A stretch of DNA of 64,000 nucleotides from Prosopocoilus inquinatus (GCA_036172665.1 CM069872.1:51818101-51882100), one strand, 5' to 3'. Shown: positions 1 to 12,700, numbered from the stretch's first letter. Numbers and translations are program-made. Notes: generated by a model not told the origin, from the letters alone.

Positions 1-374
1 TTTTAAATAATTATCAGATTCGCTACAAGGACGGCAAATTATCGCGTTAAGAGGATCCCCCATTCATTTTTTTTTTTTGCATGATTGCCGGTTTTAGACC
101 GGCGGATGAAGCACCGGTGATAATGAGTTAAATCAAATTATTATTATTATTTTTTTTGACTGATGATAAAATGTTTAAAAGTATTAATTAAAAATTTAGT
201 CTCCTCTTAATTAAAACGGTGTCAAGCTCCTTTGTTTAATTTTTTAAACCATAATTTCGTAATATTTTACTAAAGCCATGTTAACACGATCTAAGAGTAT
301 CTGCGCATGCGTCTGCGTCGTCACTTGAATCCTCTTTGAATCGGTCGTAGGCTTGCATGGAATTCCCTACCAAA

Positions 375-480
375 GAACTGTTATTCTTTGATAGGGGAAG
401 TCCAAGTTGGTTTTGACGGTCGTAGAATTCCCCTATCAAAGAATAATAGTTCCGTCAATTCCGTCAATACCAACTTGGAC
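375..480. repeat. Nested inverted repeats upstream of the 1.9-kb element
   Basis: GAACTGTTATTCTTTGATAG (375-394) continuing to GGGAA is mirrored at 428-452, and GTCCAAGTTGGTTTTGACGG (400-419) is mirrored at 461-480. The interleaved order means the two palindromes cannot both form at once. Confidence 0.5.
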
Positions 481-1204
481 AAGGTGTACAGGGTGGATTA
501 AATTCGATGTCTCTTATGGGCATCTCCGTAACTATAAGTGATAGAAAAAAACTAGTGGCCAAGTCCCGATCTCTTTTTTGGAGATTAAGTCAAAACCGTA
601 AACAAAAATTGGCTAACTTCTTTTGTTTTCAAGTTATGGCCAAAAATTGACATTTTCGACTTTTCGTTTTTCTGTCATATATCGTTTATTTTTAGAGATA
701 TTAGAAAACTGTTTGATCATTATTAGGACACTTTTTGGAATACAATTCAGTGGTGTAGTTGCTTTTTTAATATTTACTTAAATTTTCAAGTTATAACATA
801 AAGTTATATTTTTTTTTAATAGAAATCATAGTAGGCACTGCTCTCATTAAATAGAGATTTTTTTTCTGTTTTCAAAAATATATACTTTGTTAGGTTTATT
901 TCTTATAATAAATAGGTAAAATGCCATTTTTGTTAATAGCCTTGCGTATCCTAGTCGCAGTAGGCTGGCTTCAATGCAGTGCCGACATTTTTTTTTGTTT
1001 TTATTAAATATTAACGAACTTTAAAATATTTTCAAAATTTTGACTGCGTAAATAATTTCGTATTCGCGTTAATTTACAAATTTCCGTTTTATCGTTTTCA
1101 GCGACCGTTCTGATAAGAGTTCCAGTCTGACTTTCTATTGAAAATGAGTTTATCATTCAATTTATACAGAAATTGTTTTCAATCTTTAAACAGTCAAAAT
1201 TGCT

Positions 1205-1260
1205 CGAATACTCAACGTTTCACTATCGGTTTATAGCTTCGTTAGGAAGAAACGTTGAAC
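1205..1260 (-). ncRNA. Degenerate hammerhead-like motif, copy 2
   Basis: Minus strand CTAACGA (1245-1239), then GCTAT AAACCG ATAGT, a 5-bp helix II, then GAAACGTT (ending 1214). The core G5 is replaced by A (CTAACGA), which would be expected to kill activity. It lies inside the 1.9-kb inverted-arm element. Confidence 0.3.
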
Positions 1261-1435
1261 GTTCCTGTAATTTTCACAATGTCTTTTTAAAATTGAAAAC
1301 AATTTTTATACAATTTCCATTGGACAAGAAACGACTTCAATAAAAAATTTGTAATTGAAGTCGACTCTTGTTCGATGAAATATGTGAGAGAAAATAGTTG
1401 TTAAACTTTAAAGCAGACACTGTGAAATCGCAAAA

Positions 1436-1480
1436 ACACTCTACGTTTCGCTATCGCTTCATAGTTTCGTCAAGAGTGAA
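1436..1480 (-). ncRNA. Hammerhead-like motif, copy 3
   Basis: Minus strand: CACTC (1478-1474), TTGACGA, helix ACTAT/ATAG, GAAAC, GTA, GAGTG (1441-1437). CACTC and GAGTG form a perfect 5-bp helix I. The first core base is T, not C. Confidence 0.3.
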
Positions 1481-2392
1481 AAAATGTAAATAAACAAGTT
1501 GTCAAGAGAAGCGAAAAGATAACATGATTTTACACTAAAATACAAGTTGTTCGGATAAACATAAAGGTAATAATTACTAAATTAGAACTAAATTAGGCTT
1601 TCTTTTTTTTTGTTTCTCTCGAGTTATATTTTATTAAAAACACGAAAAACAAAAACAAACACACAAATAGTAAAATATAAACAAAATCGGACATGTATTA
1701 AACTAAATTTGCGTGCATTCATATTTAATAAAAACAAAAAAAGCTTTTGCCAGATCGGTCGCGATGAGTGCTACATTTCTCAAACGGAATCTTGTAAAAT
1801 AAAGTGCATGTGAAATTCTTTAAGCGGCTAAAACTGTCTAAAGGTTTGAAAGTTCGTTAATATTTAATAAAAACAAAAGAAAATGTCGGCACTGCATTGA
1901 AGCCAGCCTACTGAGACTAGGATACGCAAGGCTAATAACAAAAATGGCATTTTACCTATTTATTATAAGAAATAAACCCAACAAAGTATATATTTTTGAA
2001 AACAGAAAAAAAATCTCTATTTAATGAGAGCATTGCCTACTACGATTTCTATTAAAAAAAATATAACTTTATGTTATAACTTGAAAATTTAAGTAAACAT
2101 TAAAAAAGCAACTACACCACTGAATTGTATTCCAAAAAGTGTCCTAATAATGATCAAACAGTTTTCTAATACATATCTCTAAAAATAAACGATATATGAC
2201 AGAAAAACGAAAAGTCGAAAATGTCAATTTTTGGCCATAACTTGAAAACAAAACAAGATAGCCGATTTTTGTTTACGGTTTTGACTTAATCTCCAAAAAA
2301 GAGATCGGGACTTGGCCGCTAGTTTTTTTCTATCACTTATAGTTACGGAGACGCCCATAAGAGACATCGAATTTAATCCACCCTGTACATAG

Positions 2393-2999
2393 GTACACTT
2401 GCGGACAAAAAAGTTGCTTCGTTCTTTTTTTTGTATTGTAAATCGACTTACTTTCGATCTGTCAAAGTAGTAAATTATCGAACCTGTCATGTTATGTCAA
2501 TTACTACAACACACAGGACCGTTTATTAACCTCCAAGATTTCAAGACCAATTCATACAATGTAAATGTGATGAAATCATCTTAATCTTAGGTACGTTTGA
2601 TAAGTTTGTTCCAACAGAAGTTTCTGACTAGTTCGGAACCGTCGAACACAGTTGCCCATCAAAGTAATGCAAACTTTGACGTGTGCGTGCTATTGACACA
2701 GTCTCGGACTAGTCAGAAATTGTTGTTGGAACAAGCCTAATAATATAATGAATCAATTTGTTTGTTCGCAATTGTAATTGGTCCAAATTGTGTTTGAAAT
2801 GCACTGGAATCATGCCAACCCTTCTTTAAGGATTTTTTTTTTTTAAATCAAGAGAAAAGTAAATTGAATCGTTCATTTCATGTATGTATTAATTACGTGT
2901 AGTGACAGAAATTTATAAAAAAAAAAACATTAATTTATTAATAAACTCGCACTTTGTCTCTGCTTGCACAAAAACCAGCCAAGTATAATTCACGCGTCA
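2393..2999. other. No gene seen
   Basis: AT-rich sequence with an imperfect inverted pair around GTTTGTTCCAACAGAAGTTTCTGACTAGT (2605-2634) and GACTAGTCAGAAATTGTTGTTGGAACA (2708-2734). Possibly a small TIR element of about 140 bp; no coding signal. Confidence 0.35.
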
Positions 3000-4560
3000 C
3001 TTTGCGCGTTAACGTTTAAAGTTTATCTCCGCGGTAAACACGAAAATGCGAAGACTTTTTCGCCCTCCCCTCCGGTTTTCGATTTTTCTTTTATTATCAG
3101 CGGTGGATTTTATGGCGTTTTCTAGGGGCTTTCGAATGTCGTTTACCCGAAGAAAATCGCGCGGTGCGGTCTCGAGATATACGCAAAAGTTATCAATTGG
3201 CTGAGGCAAACGCAAAACTGTCCGATTGGTTAGCGAAACGCCCTGTGTATTATTGCGTTTTTCGAAAGCAAATCGAATTTTAGCGGCGCATTAAACCATT
3301 GAGCGCCAGCGTTCGTCTATTTTCGCGCTGAACGCAACACAGTGCGAAGTCTTTCTCCCCCCCCCCCCCCCCCGCCCCGCGCATTTTCGATTTTGTTCGT
3401 AAATTACGAGCGCATTTTTTTCGAGCTTTCGAATGCCGCTTACTGGAAAACAATCGGCCGGTGCGTTCTCGAGTTACAAGGCGAAGTCATCATTTCTTTA
3501 GCGGAACACCCTGTATGTCGTGGCATTTTTGGGAAGCAAATGAAATTCTAGCGCGAACTCACGTGCCGCATCGGACGTTTAGCGCGAGCGCTCGCTTAAT
3601 CACGCGCTGAATACAAAAGCGTAAGGTCTCTCCCTTCCTCCCCTCCCCCTCGCATTTTCGATTTCGTTGGAAACGTCAAGCGTGGAGTTTGCAGAGTTTT
3701 TTCGGCGCTTTCGAACCGCGTTTGCCTGAAAACAATCGGCCGGTGCGTTCTCGAGATATACCCCATGGTTATCATATCGTTAACTAAACACCCTGTATAT
3801 CATTGCATTTTTGAAATGCGATTCGAATTTTAGCGCGAATTCGTGCGTCGCATTGAAACGTTTAGCGCGAGCGCTCGTCTATTTTCGCGTTAAATACAGA
3901 CGCGCAAGGTTTCTCCTTCCGCACCCCCTCCCCTCGCATTTTCGATTTATTTAGAAATTTCAAGCGCGACTTTAATAGCGTTTTTCCGGGGCTTTCGAAT
4001 GGCGTTTACTGGAAAACAATCGCGCGGTGGGATCTCGAGATATACAACGAAGTCCTCATATCTAGGGGGGGGGGGGCACAGCCCGTATATTATTGTATTT
4101 TCGGATTGCAAATCGAATTCTAGCCCGAAATGATGGGTCGCAACGTGGCTTTACGACCGATAGTTTTCAAGCTACGCTCATCGCAAGACTTGCGTGGCTC
4201 TTGCCCCGCCTATTTATTCATTTGTTTATTATTTTCTTCTCGCTAAGTACTTAAGATTCAGCTTTTTCTTTTACCGCAACGCGAATCAAATATTAACGCG
4301 TGCTTATCAGTCGTGAAACATCATTCATTTTCATCAAATGTACACGTGTATAAGTGCGAAGTTTTTCCTGCCCCCTTCCCCTTAGCATTTTAATTTTTTA
4401 CGGAATGTTAAGCGCGGGTCTTGTAGTATTTTTTCTGGGCTTTCGAATGCCGTGCGCCGGAAAACAATCGCGCGGTGCGTTCCGGATATATGCGTTAAAG
4501 TTGCGTTTTTTTTAATGGAACACCCTGTATGTTAATGCATTTCACGATTCTAGCGTTTCT
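3000..4560. repeat. Degenerate tandem array, ~285-300-bp unit
   Basis: AAAACAATCGGCCGGTGCGTTCTCGAG-like blocks recur around 3171, 3469, 3750, 4033 and 4483, each followed by CACCCTGTAT and GCGCGAGCGCTCG-like sequence. A C-run (3355-3374) and a G-run (4065-4076) lie inside. The region is GC-rich for this window. The short ORFs here are not conserved between units. Confidence 0.55.
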
Positions 4561-5186
4561 ATTTTGGTTTGTAAAACTGCGAGTTTGTTTTTTTTTTACT
4601 GTTGCCCGGCGCCCATTTAAGTTCTTCGCAGTTAGTTAAATTTGGTTGTATCATTTTTGTTATAATTTAAAAGAGCGAGTGCATTTCTTTATTTATAAGT
4701 TTTTGTTAATATACAGGTTGTGCCTATAGTGACGGATGAAGTAATTTTTATGACGCCGCAAAAGTATTTATATACTAGGTTAGGAATTCGGTTATTGTGA
4801 AGACGATCGCTTTATCATTACATTTTATTTTTCTCCTTCTGTTTCGCACTAATTTTTTTAACACTTCCAAATCTCACAACTTCTTTGGTTGATCTCAAGT
4901 CACCTCAAAGTACCATAGTTGTCTGGAAATCTCGGGATTCTCTAATCCACGCAATAGTAAGCCGACGAATCAAAGTACAAAACGAAACGGTTTAATACAA
5001 TTTAATGCATCTGGCAGATGATAGTTTCTTCCTTAATTTGAAGACGTCAAGGTTAGTGTTGACGAAAAGGAAAATCAAAGATCTAATCTGCATAAACCTT
5101 GTACCTCAATGACGATATGTTTGAAGGAAGAAAACGATCCTTAAGAGATAGAGAGTGAGAAACGTCTCCAGAGAAATGTCCAGTTA

Positions 5187-5316
5187 AGGGCCGATTTCAT
5201 AAAAGGACTTTACATTTAAAGTTACTTTAACCTAAAAAAATATATGTATTTGTTTCCCTATTCTTAAAGTGCCTTTAAATTAAAGCTTCCTTAAAGTCTG
5301 ATTATGAAAACGGTCG
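5187..5316. mobile_element. Palindromic MITE with TTA target duplication
   Basis: AGGGCCGATTTCATAAAAGG.. is mirrored by ..CTGATTATGAAAACGGTCG. The 130-bp element is flanked by TTA on both sides (5184-5186 and 5317-5319). A 3-bp TTA duplication and a near-palindromic body fit PIF/Harbinger-type MITEs. An inverted copy is at 6821-6940. Confidence 0.6.
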
Positions 5317-5934
5317 TTAGTGTCAACCCATTTAAGGAGTTCCCGAATCCAGTGACGTACTCAGATTTTAAGAACAAAATCCTGTCATTTTCGACGTAGA
5401 AAAAGATTTACTGGGAATTGATTAAAGTTACGGTCAGAAATTTTCATTGGAGCAGAGTTTTCGAAGTTCTATTTAAAAAAATGATTCGAATCTGACACTA
5501 CACATGTTTTTTTCCCATTTTAAATGAGTCACACTGTATACATATTTTAATCATTGATGCTGTGAGTCGATTTCGGACTCGGATTCCCCTTTCTTGTTCA
5601 ATTTGTACAATCTCATTCTTTGAGCTACGTTCAGTTTTAAAAACAATTTAATTTAGTTTTTCTTTTTAAAAAAGCGATTTCTAGCACGAATTAATTTGTT
5701 TAAGAAACGCAACCAAATCTTGTACAAAAAAAAAAATCTAAAATAGCGTTAAGAAAACAGAAAGAAAGTTTGTTTCGGAAATGTTTGAGTTGTTAATGTT
5801 TAAACCTAGTCCGACGCTTCGAAATGCCCAGTATAATAGATCACAGTCAAAGTATTTGGAATAATACAAGAAATAAGCAACCGTTCTGTTCTGGTTATAA
5901 TATCGGGTGTTCATTTAATCCTGCTTTCCATGTT

Positions 5935-6420
5935 ACCTATCTATGACGTAAAGACGGAAGAACTTGGTCACGTGGGTTACAATCAATTATGAAGACCCTG
6001 TATGCAAGAAACTTTGAAATCGATTTACGTCAATTGCAGCACTTGTAATTATTATTGCAGTCTTTGACTTAACATGACATAAAAATGGAAAAACTTGGTC
6101 ATGTGGGTTACAATCAGTTATGAAGACCCTGTATGTATACGACTTTGAAATTGATGTATGTATGTCAATTGCAGTTCTTGCAAAGGCCAAGGCGACGGAA
6201 GAAATATGCATTCTAATGTATTTTTTTTTTGACTTAATATACATGACGTAAAGATGGAAGATCTTGGTCACGTGGGTTACAATCAATTATGAAGAACCTG
6301 TATGTACACAACTTTGAAATCGATTTATGCCAAAGGCAGTTCTTGTAACGGTCAAGACAAAGAAGGAAACATGCGCTCTATAGTATTATTGCAGTCTTTG
6401 ACTTAACATGGTACCACAAA
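5935..6420. repeat. Three-copy tandem repeat, ~130-170 bp unit
   Basis: GGTCACGTGGGTTACAATCA recurs near 5966, 6098 (GGTCATGTGGG) and 6265, each followed by ATTATGAAGACCCTGTATG (the last AGAACCTG). It ends about 100 bp before the transmembrane exon. Confidence 0.6.
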
Positions 6421-6523
6421 TCGATTTCCGAGTTGTATAATTAACAAAAAAAAAAACTTTTTACCACGATTTTTTTTTTTGTGGCAACAATGCAGATGTG
6501 GCTATTCAAATTTCTTTTTTCAG

Positions 6524-6772
6524 CGGCATCGTACAGAGGGCAAGGCGAAGGCGAGCAACCCGACGACTACGCCGCCCGGATTGCATTTACCGGTAACTCC
6601 CGGATTTTGGGGCCGGCCTGTATCGTCGTCGGCGTTTTGATGACGGCCGCCGGTATAGTATTGTGTTTGCTCACGCGTCGTGCTAGAAGACGAGAACAGA
6701 CTGTCGGTTTCCACTGTCCACTTCACGGAGACTTCTACCCCCTCAGTTCTGTGACCAGCTCAAAGACAATAG
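6524..6772 (+). CDS. Membrane-protein gene, transmembrane exon
   Basis: The acceptor is a textbook tract (TTTCTTTTTTCAG ending at 6523) and the donor is AG|GTAAGA at 6772/6773. The exon is GC-rich compared with its flanks and encodes the only transmembrane segment plus the RRARRR basic anchor. Entry and exit are both phase 1. An open reading frame extends upstream to 6481 but lies in the pyrimidine tract, so I start the exon at 6524. Confidence 0.75.
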
Positions 6773-9700
6773 GTAAGAGAATTAGAGAATTAGACCACTT
6801 GAACGAATTCCTCATCATTATGGCCGTTTTCATAATCAGACTTTAAGGAAGGTTTAATTTAAAATCACTTTAAGAATAGGGAAATAAATGTATTTTTTTT
6901 TTTTTTAGGTTAAACTAACTTTAAGTTTAAAGTCCGGCCCTTATCCTTATAAACTTTTAAGATTTAGAGCGCAAAGGACGTTTATTTGAAACTTGTAAGA
7001 GTCTGTTGATAAAGTTTCTGAGGTTTTAAGTATGACTTGCGTTAGGTTCTACTCTGAGAATCGTCTCTTACGAATCCGAACTCAGGTTATGACCGTCATA
7101 TAACCTTAAATATTGAATTGAAATGTTCTATACACAGTAACAGCGTAATAAAGACTCATAAATAGATTAAAATTAAGTTTTATATATTGCGTGTGCACTT
7201 TCGCTAAAGAGGGCCCTACATATGAACGCCAGGGTGCGAGATAATAGTGACTAGTGACCTCTTCTCTCTGATACTAGTCACAGTGCAGAGAGGAAACTTC
7301 TCTAGATGTTAAGATGCTGAGATTAAAACGATTAGGAACCGTCCGTTCGTTGTTTTGCTCTTGGTTAGCAAAGAAGGATTGATGACTCTAAAGCTGCTCT
7401 GCTTTTCATGCTTTGGAAATTTGGAGTTTTGAGTATTTGGGGCTTGCTGTCATTGGCTTTCGTCGTTATCACTTGACGAAAGTTATTGGTTTTCGTCGAT
7501 CACGTGATCCACGAAAACCAGTAGCAGCAATCTTCAGCACCCAATCCCAGCAGGAAAAGCAGCTTAAGATGTGTAGATTCCGGAAAGACTCTATGAACTA
7601 GCAGGAGAAAGAAGAACAGCAGCCACAGCATCAAAACTTGAAGAAGTTGATCTGTAAAAACCGGAAACCTTGAAATCTACGGAAGTACAAAAAAGAAGAT
7701 TTCTAATTTTAATCTTAACACCAAAAGTTCCTTGTGATTTTTGTGTTTTTTGATTAATTTTTTAACTTCGTTAATAACAACGGATTTAAAAAGATGTTCA
7801 CTATTATCGATTCATTTATAAATTACTGAATTCTTTCTTTCTTTCTCTATGAGAAGTGGACGAACGAGTAAGAAAACGATTCATCTTTCATGCAGATCGA
7901 TTTCGGAAGCTGAACAACATTTTCAAAATCACAAAGAACTTTGCAATGACGATTCTTCTTGGTTTTTGAGTTGCAAAAAGGTTGCCAACCTTCAAAGTCC
8001 AGAAGAACTTTGCCGATGATGTCTTTGATTCACATAGTTCATTGATTCTTCTTGGTTTCTGAGTTGGAATTTGGCAAAAATTTTACCAACTTTCAAAATC
8101 CAGACAGAAGAACTTTGCAACGACGTATTTGATTCAGATTCTTCTTGGTCAAAGATGCCAGGATCGATGAATAAAACGTCGGCAGAAGAAAGAATCAATG
8201 AACAATGAGAAACAAAGTTGTAATTGCAAAGTTCCTCTGGATTTTAAAGTTTGGCAGCATATTGATGAGTCGTCTTCTTCGTCATAGCTCCGGGGACCGG
8301 TACAAAACCTCGCCATAACAAAGAAGATTCTAACTCGGAGATCAAAAAATACGAGAATCAAAGATGTCATTAGTATTTTGAAGGCTGGCAACACCTTATA
8401 GAGACGTCTTCGGAGCTGCTTGGATCGGCGACAAAACGTCCTCGAAAAAAAAAGATAAGATTCCAACTTGGAACCTAAGAAGAATCAATGAACAATTTAT
8501 TATTTTTGACTTCAGACCTGTTGGTATCGGTGACAAAATGCCGGAAATAGAAAAAGATTCCAACTCTGAAATCAAGAAGAATCAAAGATGTCATTGAAAA
8601 GTTCTTCTGGATTTTGAATCATCTATGAACAGTGACCGTGGCCACCGTTGGCGACATTTTCTGAACACGTCTTCGGAGCCTCTGGAGTCGGCGACAAAAC
8701 TTCGAAAGAGGATTCCAACTCGGCAACTAAGAAGAAACAACTAAGCAATGAGAACCAAACATGCACTGCGAAGTATTTTTTTTTTTTTTATTTAATTTAG
8801 AAGCTGGCAATATTTTGTCGAGACAGTCTTCAGAGCTGTTGGTTTCAGTGACAAAACGTCGGCGAAATAAGAAGATACCAAGTCGAAAACCAAGAAGAAT
8901 CACATATGTCATTGAAACGTTCTTCTAGATTTTGAAGCAACTATGAGCAATGAACGTGATCACAGCTGGCAACATCTTCTGGAGTCACTTTCGGAGCCTC
9001 TGAGGCCGGCGACAGAACTTCGGCAAAAGAAAGAAGATTCCAGCTCGGAAACTAAGACGCACAGTGGTCCAAAGTTTAATTCTAGCTGGACAAAATTCCA
9101 AAATCAGTATGTCTCAGAAAACAATCTTAATGATACAAAAGTACTTCTTAATGACCATTTCATTAGAAATTGTTATTAAATTTCCCCTTAAGTACTTATC
9201 TCTCTACCTGCAGTGGGCAGAAAAGGCCTTTGATGCGACCACTGATTTCAGTATTGTAACCGTGCGCGTTGCGAACGTTCATTATTTTAATAAACAATAA
9301 CAGTGTTATTTAAATTCTGTGCCTTGAAAATATTACTTATAGGTAAGTACTATATTGTCATATAAATTATAACCTATGCAGAACATAGAAAAGAATGCAA
9401 TTCGAATTTAAATAGAATTACCAAAACTAACACATATTTACTCAAGCTTACAAAAAATTCTCCGCTATTCTCCGTAGTGCAAATTTAATCAATGTGTGAA
9501 ATACATCAATTGGCATATATCCTAAACAATGTAGCTGCATATCTTCGCAACTTTATGATTTATTTAAATTTCAGTAATGGAAGGTGAACTCACGCGTCGA
9601 GCATTATTCGAGATCTGGCACAATGAGGAGGATATTGCTAACAGAAATAATGTTCTGTATAATTATATTATAAACAATTTGCACTTGGAAGACTGCGACG

Positions 9701-12700
9701 AGCAAATCACAGTGTGTGTTAAAAAAGTTATAGACAGTCTATGCGTACATTTAAAGGATAGATGGCAAAAAAGTCATCGTATATTAAAAAATTTTCTATC
9801 TAAAAACTCTAACTGGCTTAATTGTGAATTAGAATTTCCGGATATAGTAATTAATGCCGCTGTTTTAAGAAGACCAGGAACATCATCTCAAGATACCACA
9901 ACACCGAAAACTAGCAGCACTGTAGGTCGGCCGCGAAAAGCATTTGTTGATTCCAGTGATAAGACGAAAAAAAGAAGAGTGGAAACTTTGGTGTCGCAAT
10001 CAACTTCAGATGAATTAGTTTACGCGTCACAAATCAGTTTGCGTTCAAAAGGAAAAAGAGATGCAGCTGAAATTATCAAAGAAATTAGCGCTTCCCCTAC
10101 GAGAGCCACTCGAATAAAAAGAGCATTCAAATCTCCAGAACTATCTGCACCAAACAAGCTCGCTAAAGAAGACGCTTTAGCTGTGTATGTTGACGCGAAA
10201 TTAACGAAATATCAGTACGTGTTGATTCGTGATCAAACTAAAAAGCAAAATGCGAATATATATCCTTCTTATAACAAACTTCTTGCGGCAAAAAAGGAAT
10301 GTTATCCGAATGATATTGTCATTACTGAAATATCAGCAGAAGTAAAGCTTCAAGCTTTACTTGATCATACGATTCAACGTTTCTCTATGGCAAACAACGA
10401 CATTTTAGACAATGCAGGATCCAGATCCGCAAATAATCTAATTATGATATTTAAATGGGGTTGTGATGGAGCTTCCGGGCAGAGTTCTTATAAGCAAGCA
10501 TATACCGAAGAAACAGAAGAATTGCATGATGATTCATCCTTGTTTGTGATTTCGTTGGTACCTCTGCAGCTACAATGCGAAGGCGAAACTTTATAGCAAA
10601 CCCCAAGACCGTCTTCAACTCGTTATTGTCGACCAATTAAATTGCTCTTTGCGAAAGAAACGGCAGAACTTACTCGACAAGAAGTTCGTAAAATTGAAGA
10701 ACAAATAGCTACTCTTTCACCGACAAAAATTTCTGGTCACTCGAAAGAATTGGAGGTCACACTGCAAATGTTGTTAACTATGGTAGATGGAAAAATCTGC
10801 AGCACTCTTGCACAACAGTCATTTCAAAAATGCTACATATGTGGTGCAACACCAAAAGAAATGAATAATTTGGAGTATCATATTGCAAGACCGCGACCGA
10901 CAGATGAAACAACTTTGTCTTTTGGTTTGTCAAGTCTCCATTCGTGGATTAGGTGTTTTGAGTTTGCTGCACATTGCTTATCGATTAGAAATAAAGAAAT
11001 GGCAAGTTAAACAAGCGGACAAGGAAAGTGTCGAAACACGAAAGAGGATTATTCAAACTAAATTTCTAAAAGAACTTGGCTTACTAATAGACATTCCGAA
11101 ACCGGGTTACGGAACGACAAATGATGGTAATACAGCACGTAAATTTTTTTCACATCCAGCATTATCAGCTTCAATTACTGGTATCAATGAAGAGCTTATT
11201 ATACGGTTTGGCATAATTCTAAGAACAATTTCGAGTGGTTATGACATCAATATTGAAGCTTTTGCAAAATATACTACAGATACAGCGAAATTATATGTAG
11301 ATATCTATAACTGGTATTACATGCCAGCAAGTGTTCATAAATTATTAATCCATGGCAAACAAATTATTGAATCAGCATTATTGCCAATCGGACAGCTATC
11401 GGAAGAAGCTCAAGAAGCTCGAAATAAAGATTGCAAAAGATTCCGCGAACACCATACAAGAAAGGTATCAAGAAAAACAACCAATGAAGATCTCCTGCAT
11501 ATGTTACTAATTACATCTGATCCACTAATAACAAGTAAGAGAACAATAAAGAAAAAGCGTCAAGAATCTCTCCCAAACGAAGTAATCTTACTGTTAAAAA
11601 ATGCTCCCATTCCAGCAGAAGCAGAAACTAGCATGGACGAAGAAGAATATACAACTGATGAAATTAGTTCATCATCCAGTGATGAATTATGAAAATTGTA
11701 AATATTAAACGCAATTTGATTACGTTCTAAATAACATCTCATTTAAAATGTTACAATTTTGTAAATTATTAATTTTGTCCAGCTAGATTCACGAGTTGGA
11801 CCACTGTGAGACGAAGCAATAGAGAATGAGAGTCAGAAAAGCACTGCAAAATTTTTTTTTTTTTTTTGGATTTTGAAGGCTTTGTTGAGACGTCTTCAGA
11901 GCTGTTGGTATTGGTGACAAGCAATGGGCAAGATTCCAACTCGGAAACCAAGAAGAATCCAAAGATTTTTCTTGAAAAGGTCTTTTGGATTTTGAAGCAT
12001 TTATGAACAATGACCGGTGACCACAATTTGAAGCAAGGCAATTAAGAGAGTCATTTCTTTAATTTTCACTTGACTTTACATCTACAAAACCTATTGTTCA
12101 TTTGTGATTCAGATAAACACTATACTTGTTTGAGTGCTCCAAGATACATAAATAATTCAAAGCGTTTGATACCCACATGAAACAGCGAATTGCGGCGCGC
12201 AAAAAAGTAAAATTCCTGGAATCATCGTAATCGTAAATTACAATTACAAAACAAAGGCGAGCACAACGTTTCATTACGAAAACAGAAACAAATAATAGTC
12301 TGGTTTCAGAATAGAATAGATTCGCCGCAACAGGCACAAACATTTTGCTTTGCTTTGAGTTCGACGAGTAACGAAAGAGTACCCGGACATGTTACCGTTT
12401 GTTATTATTTTACGAGAGACCTGCTTTTACAGAGCCAGGTAGGGCTATAAAAGGTTTAATTTCACGGGAAATTTATCGTTCGTTAAATTACAGGAGAGTA
12501 AAGCAGCGAAACGTTTAAAACAATACACATCAGGTTGATTTACAGACAAACTTCTTTTATAACAAAAAGTTCCACGCTTTGTTTTTGATCAAGATTATTT
12601 AAATGAAAATGTGCCAGGCGGCCAACAATACTTATATAAATATAATATGTACATATAATTATAACGTGTGAGTGTTAAAACGTTGTCGTAGATAAAGACT

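Larger units (their letters stand above)
487..2387. mobile_element. 1.9-kb element with ~540-bp inverted arms and TA flanks
   Basis: The arm 487-~1023 (TACAGGGTGGATTAAATTCG.. to ..TTAACGAACTTTAAAAT) reappears inverted with few mismatches at ~1849-2387 (ending AATTTAATCCACCCTGTA). Ends CAGGGT../..ACCCTG flanked by TA fit a TA-target (Tc1/mariner-like) element, though arms this long resemble a foldback element. The middle holds no transposase, but has two hammerhead-like motifs. Small ORFs across it are not convincing. Confidence 0.6.

Noticed and set aside
9064..9300. 78-codon ORF at the left end of the Transib
   Set aside because: It runs out of the terminal repeat into non-coding sequence, in a different arrangement from the transposase.
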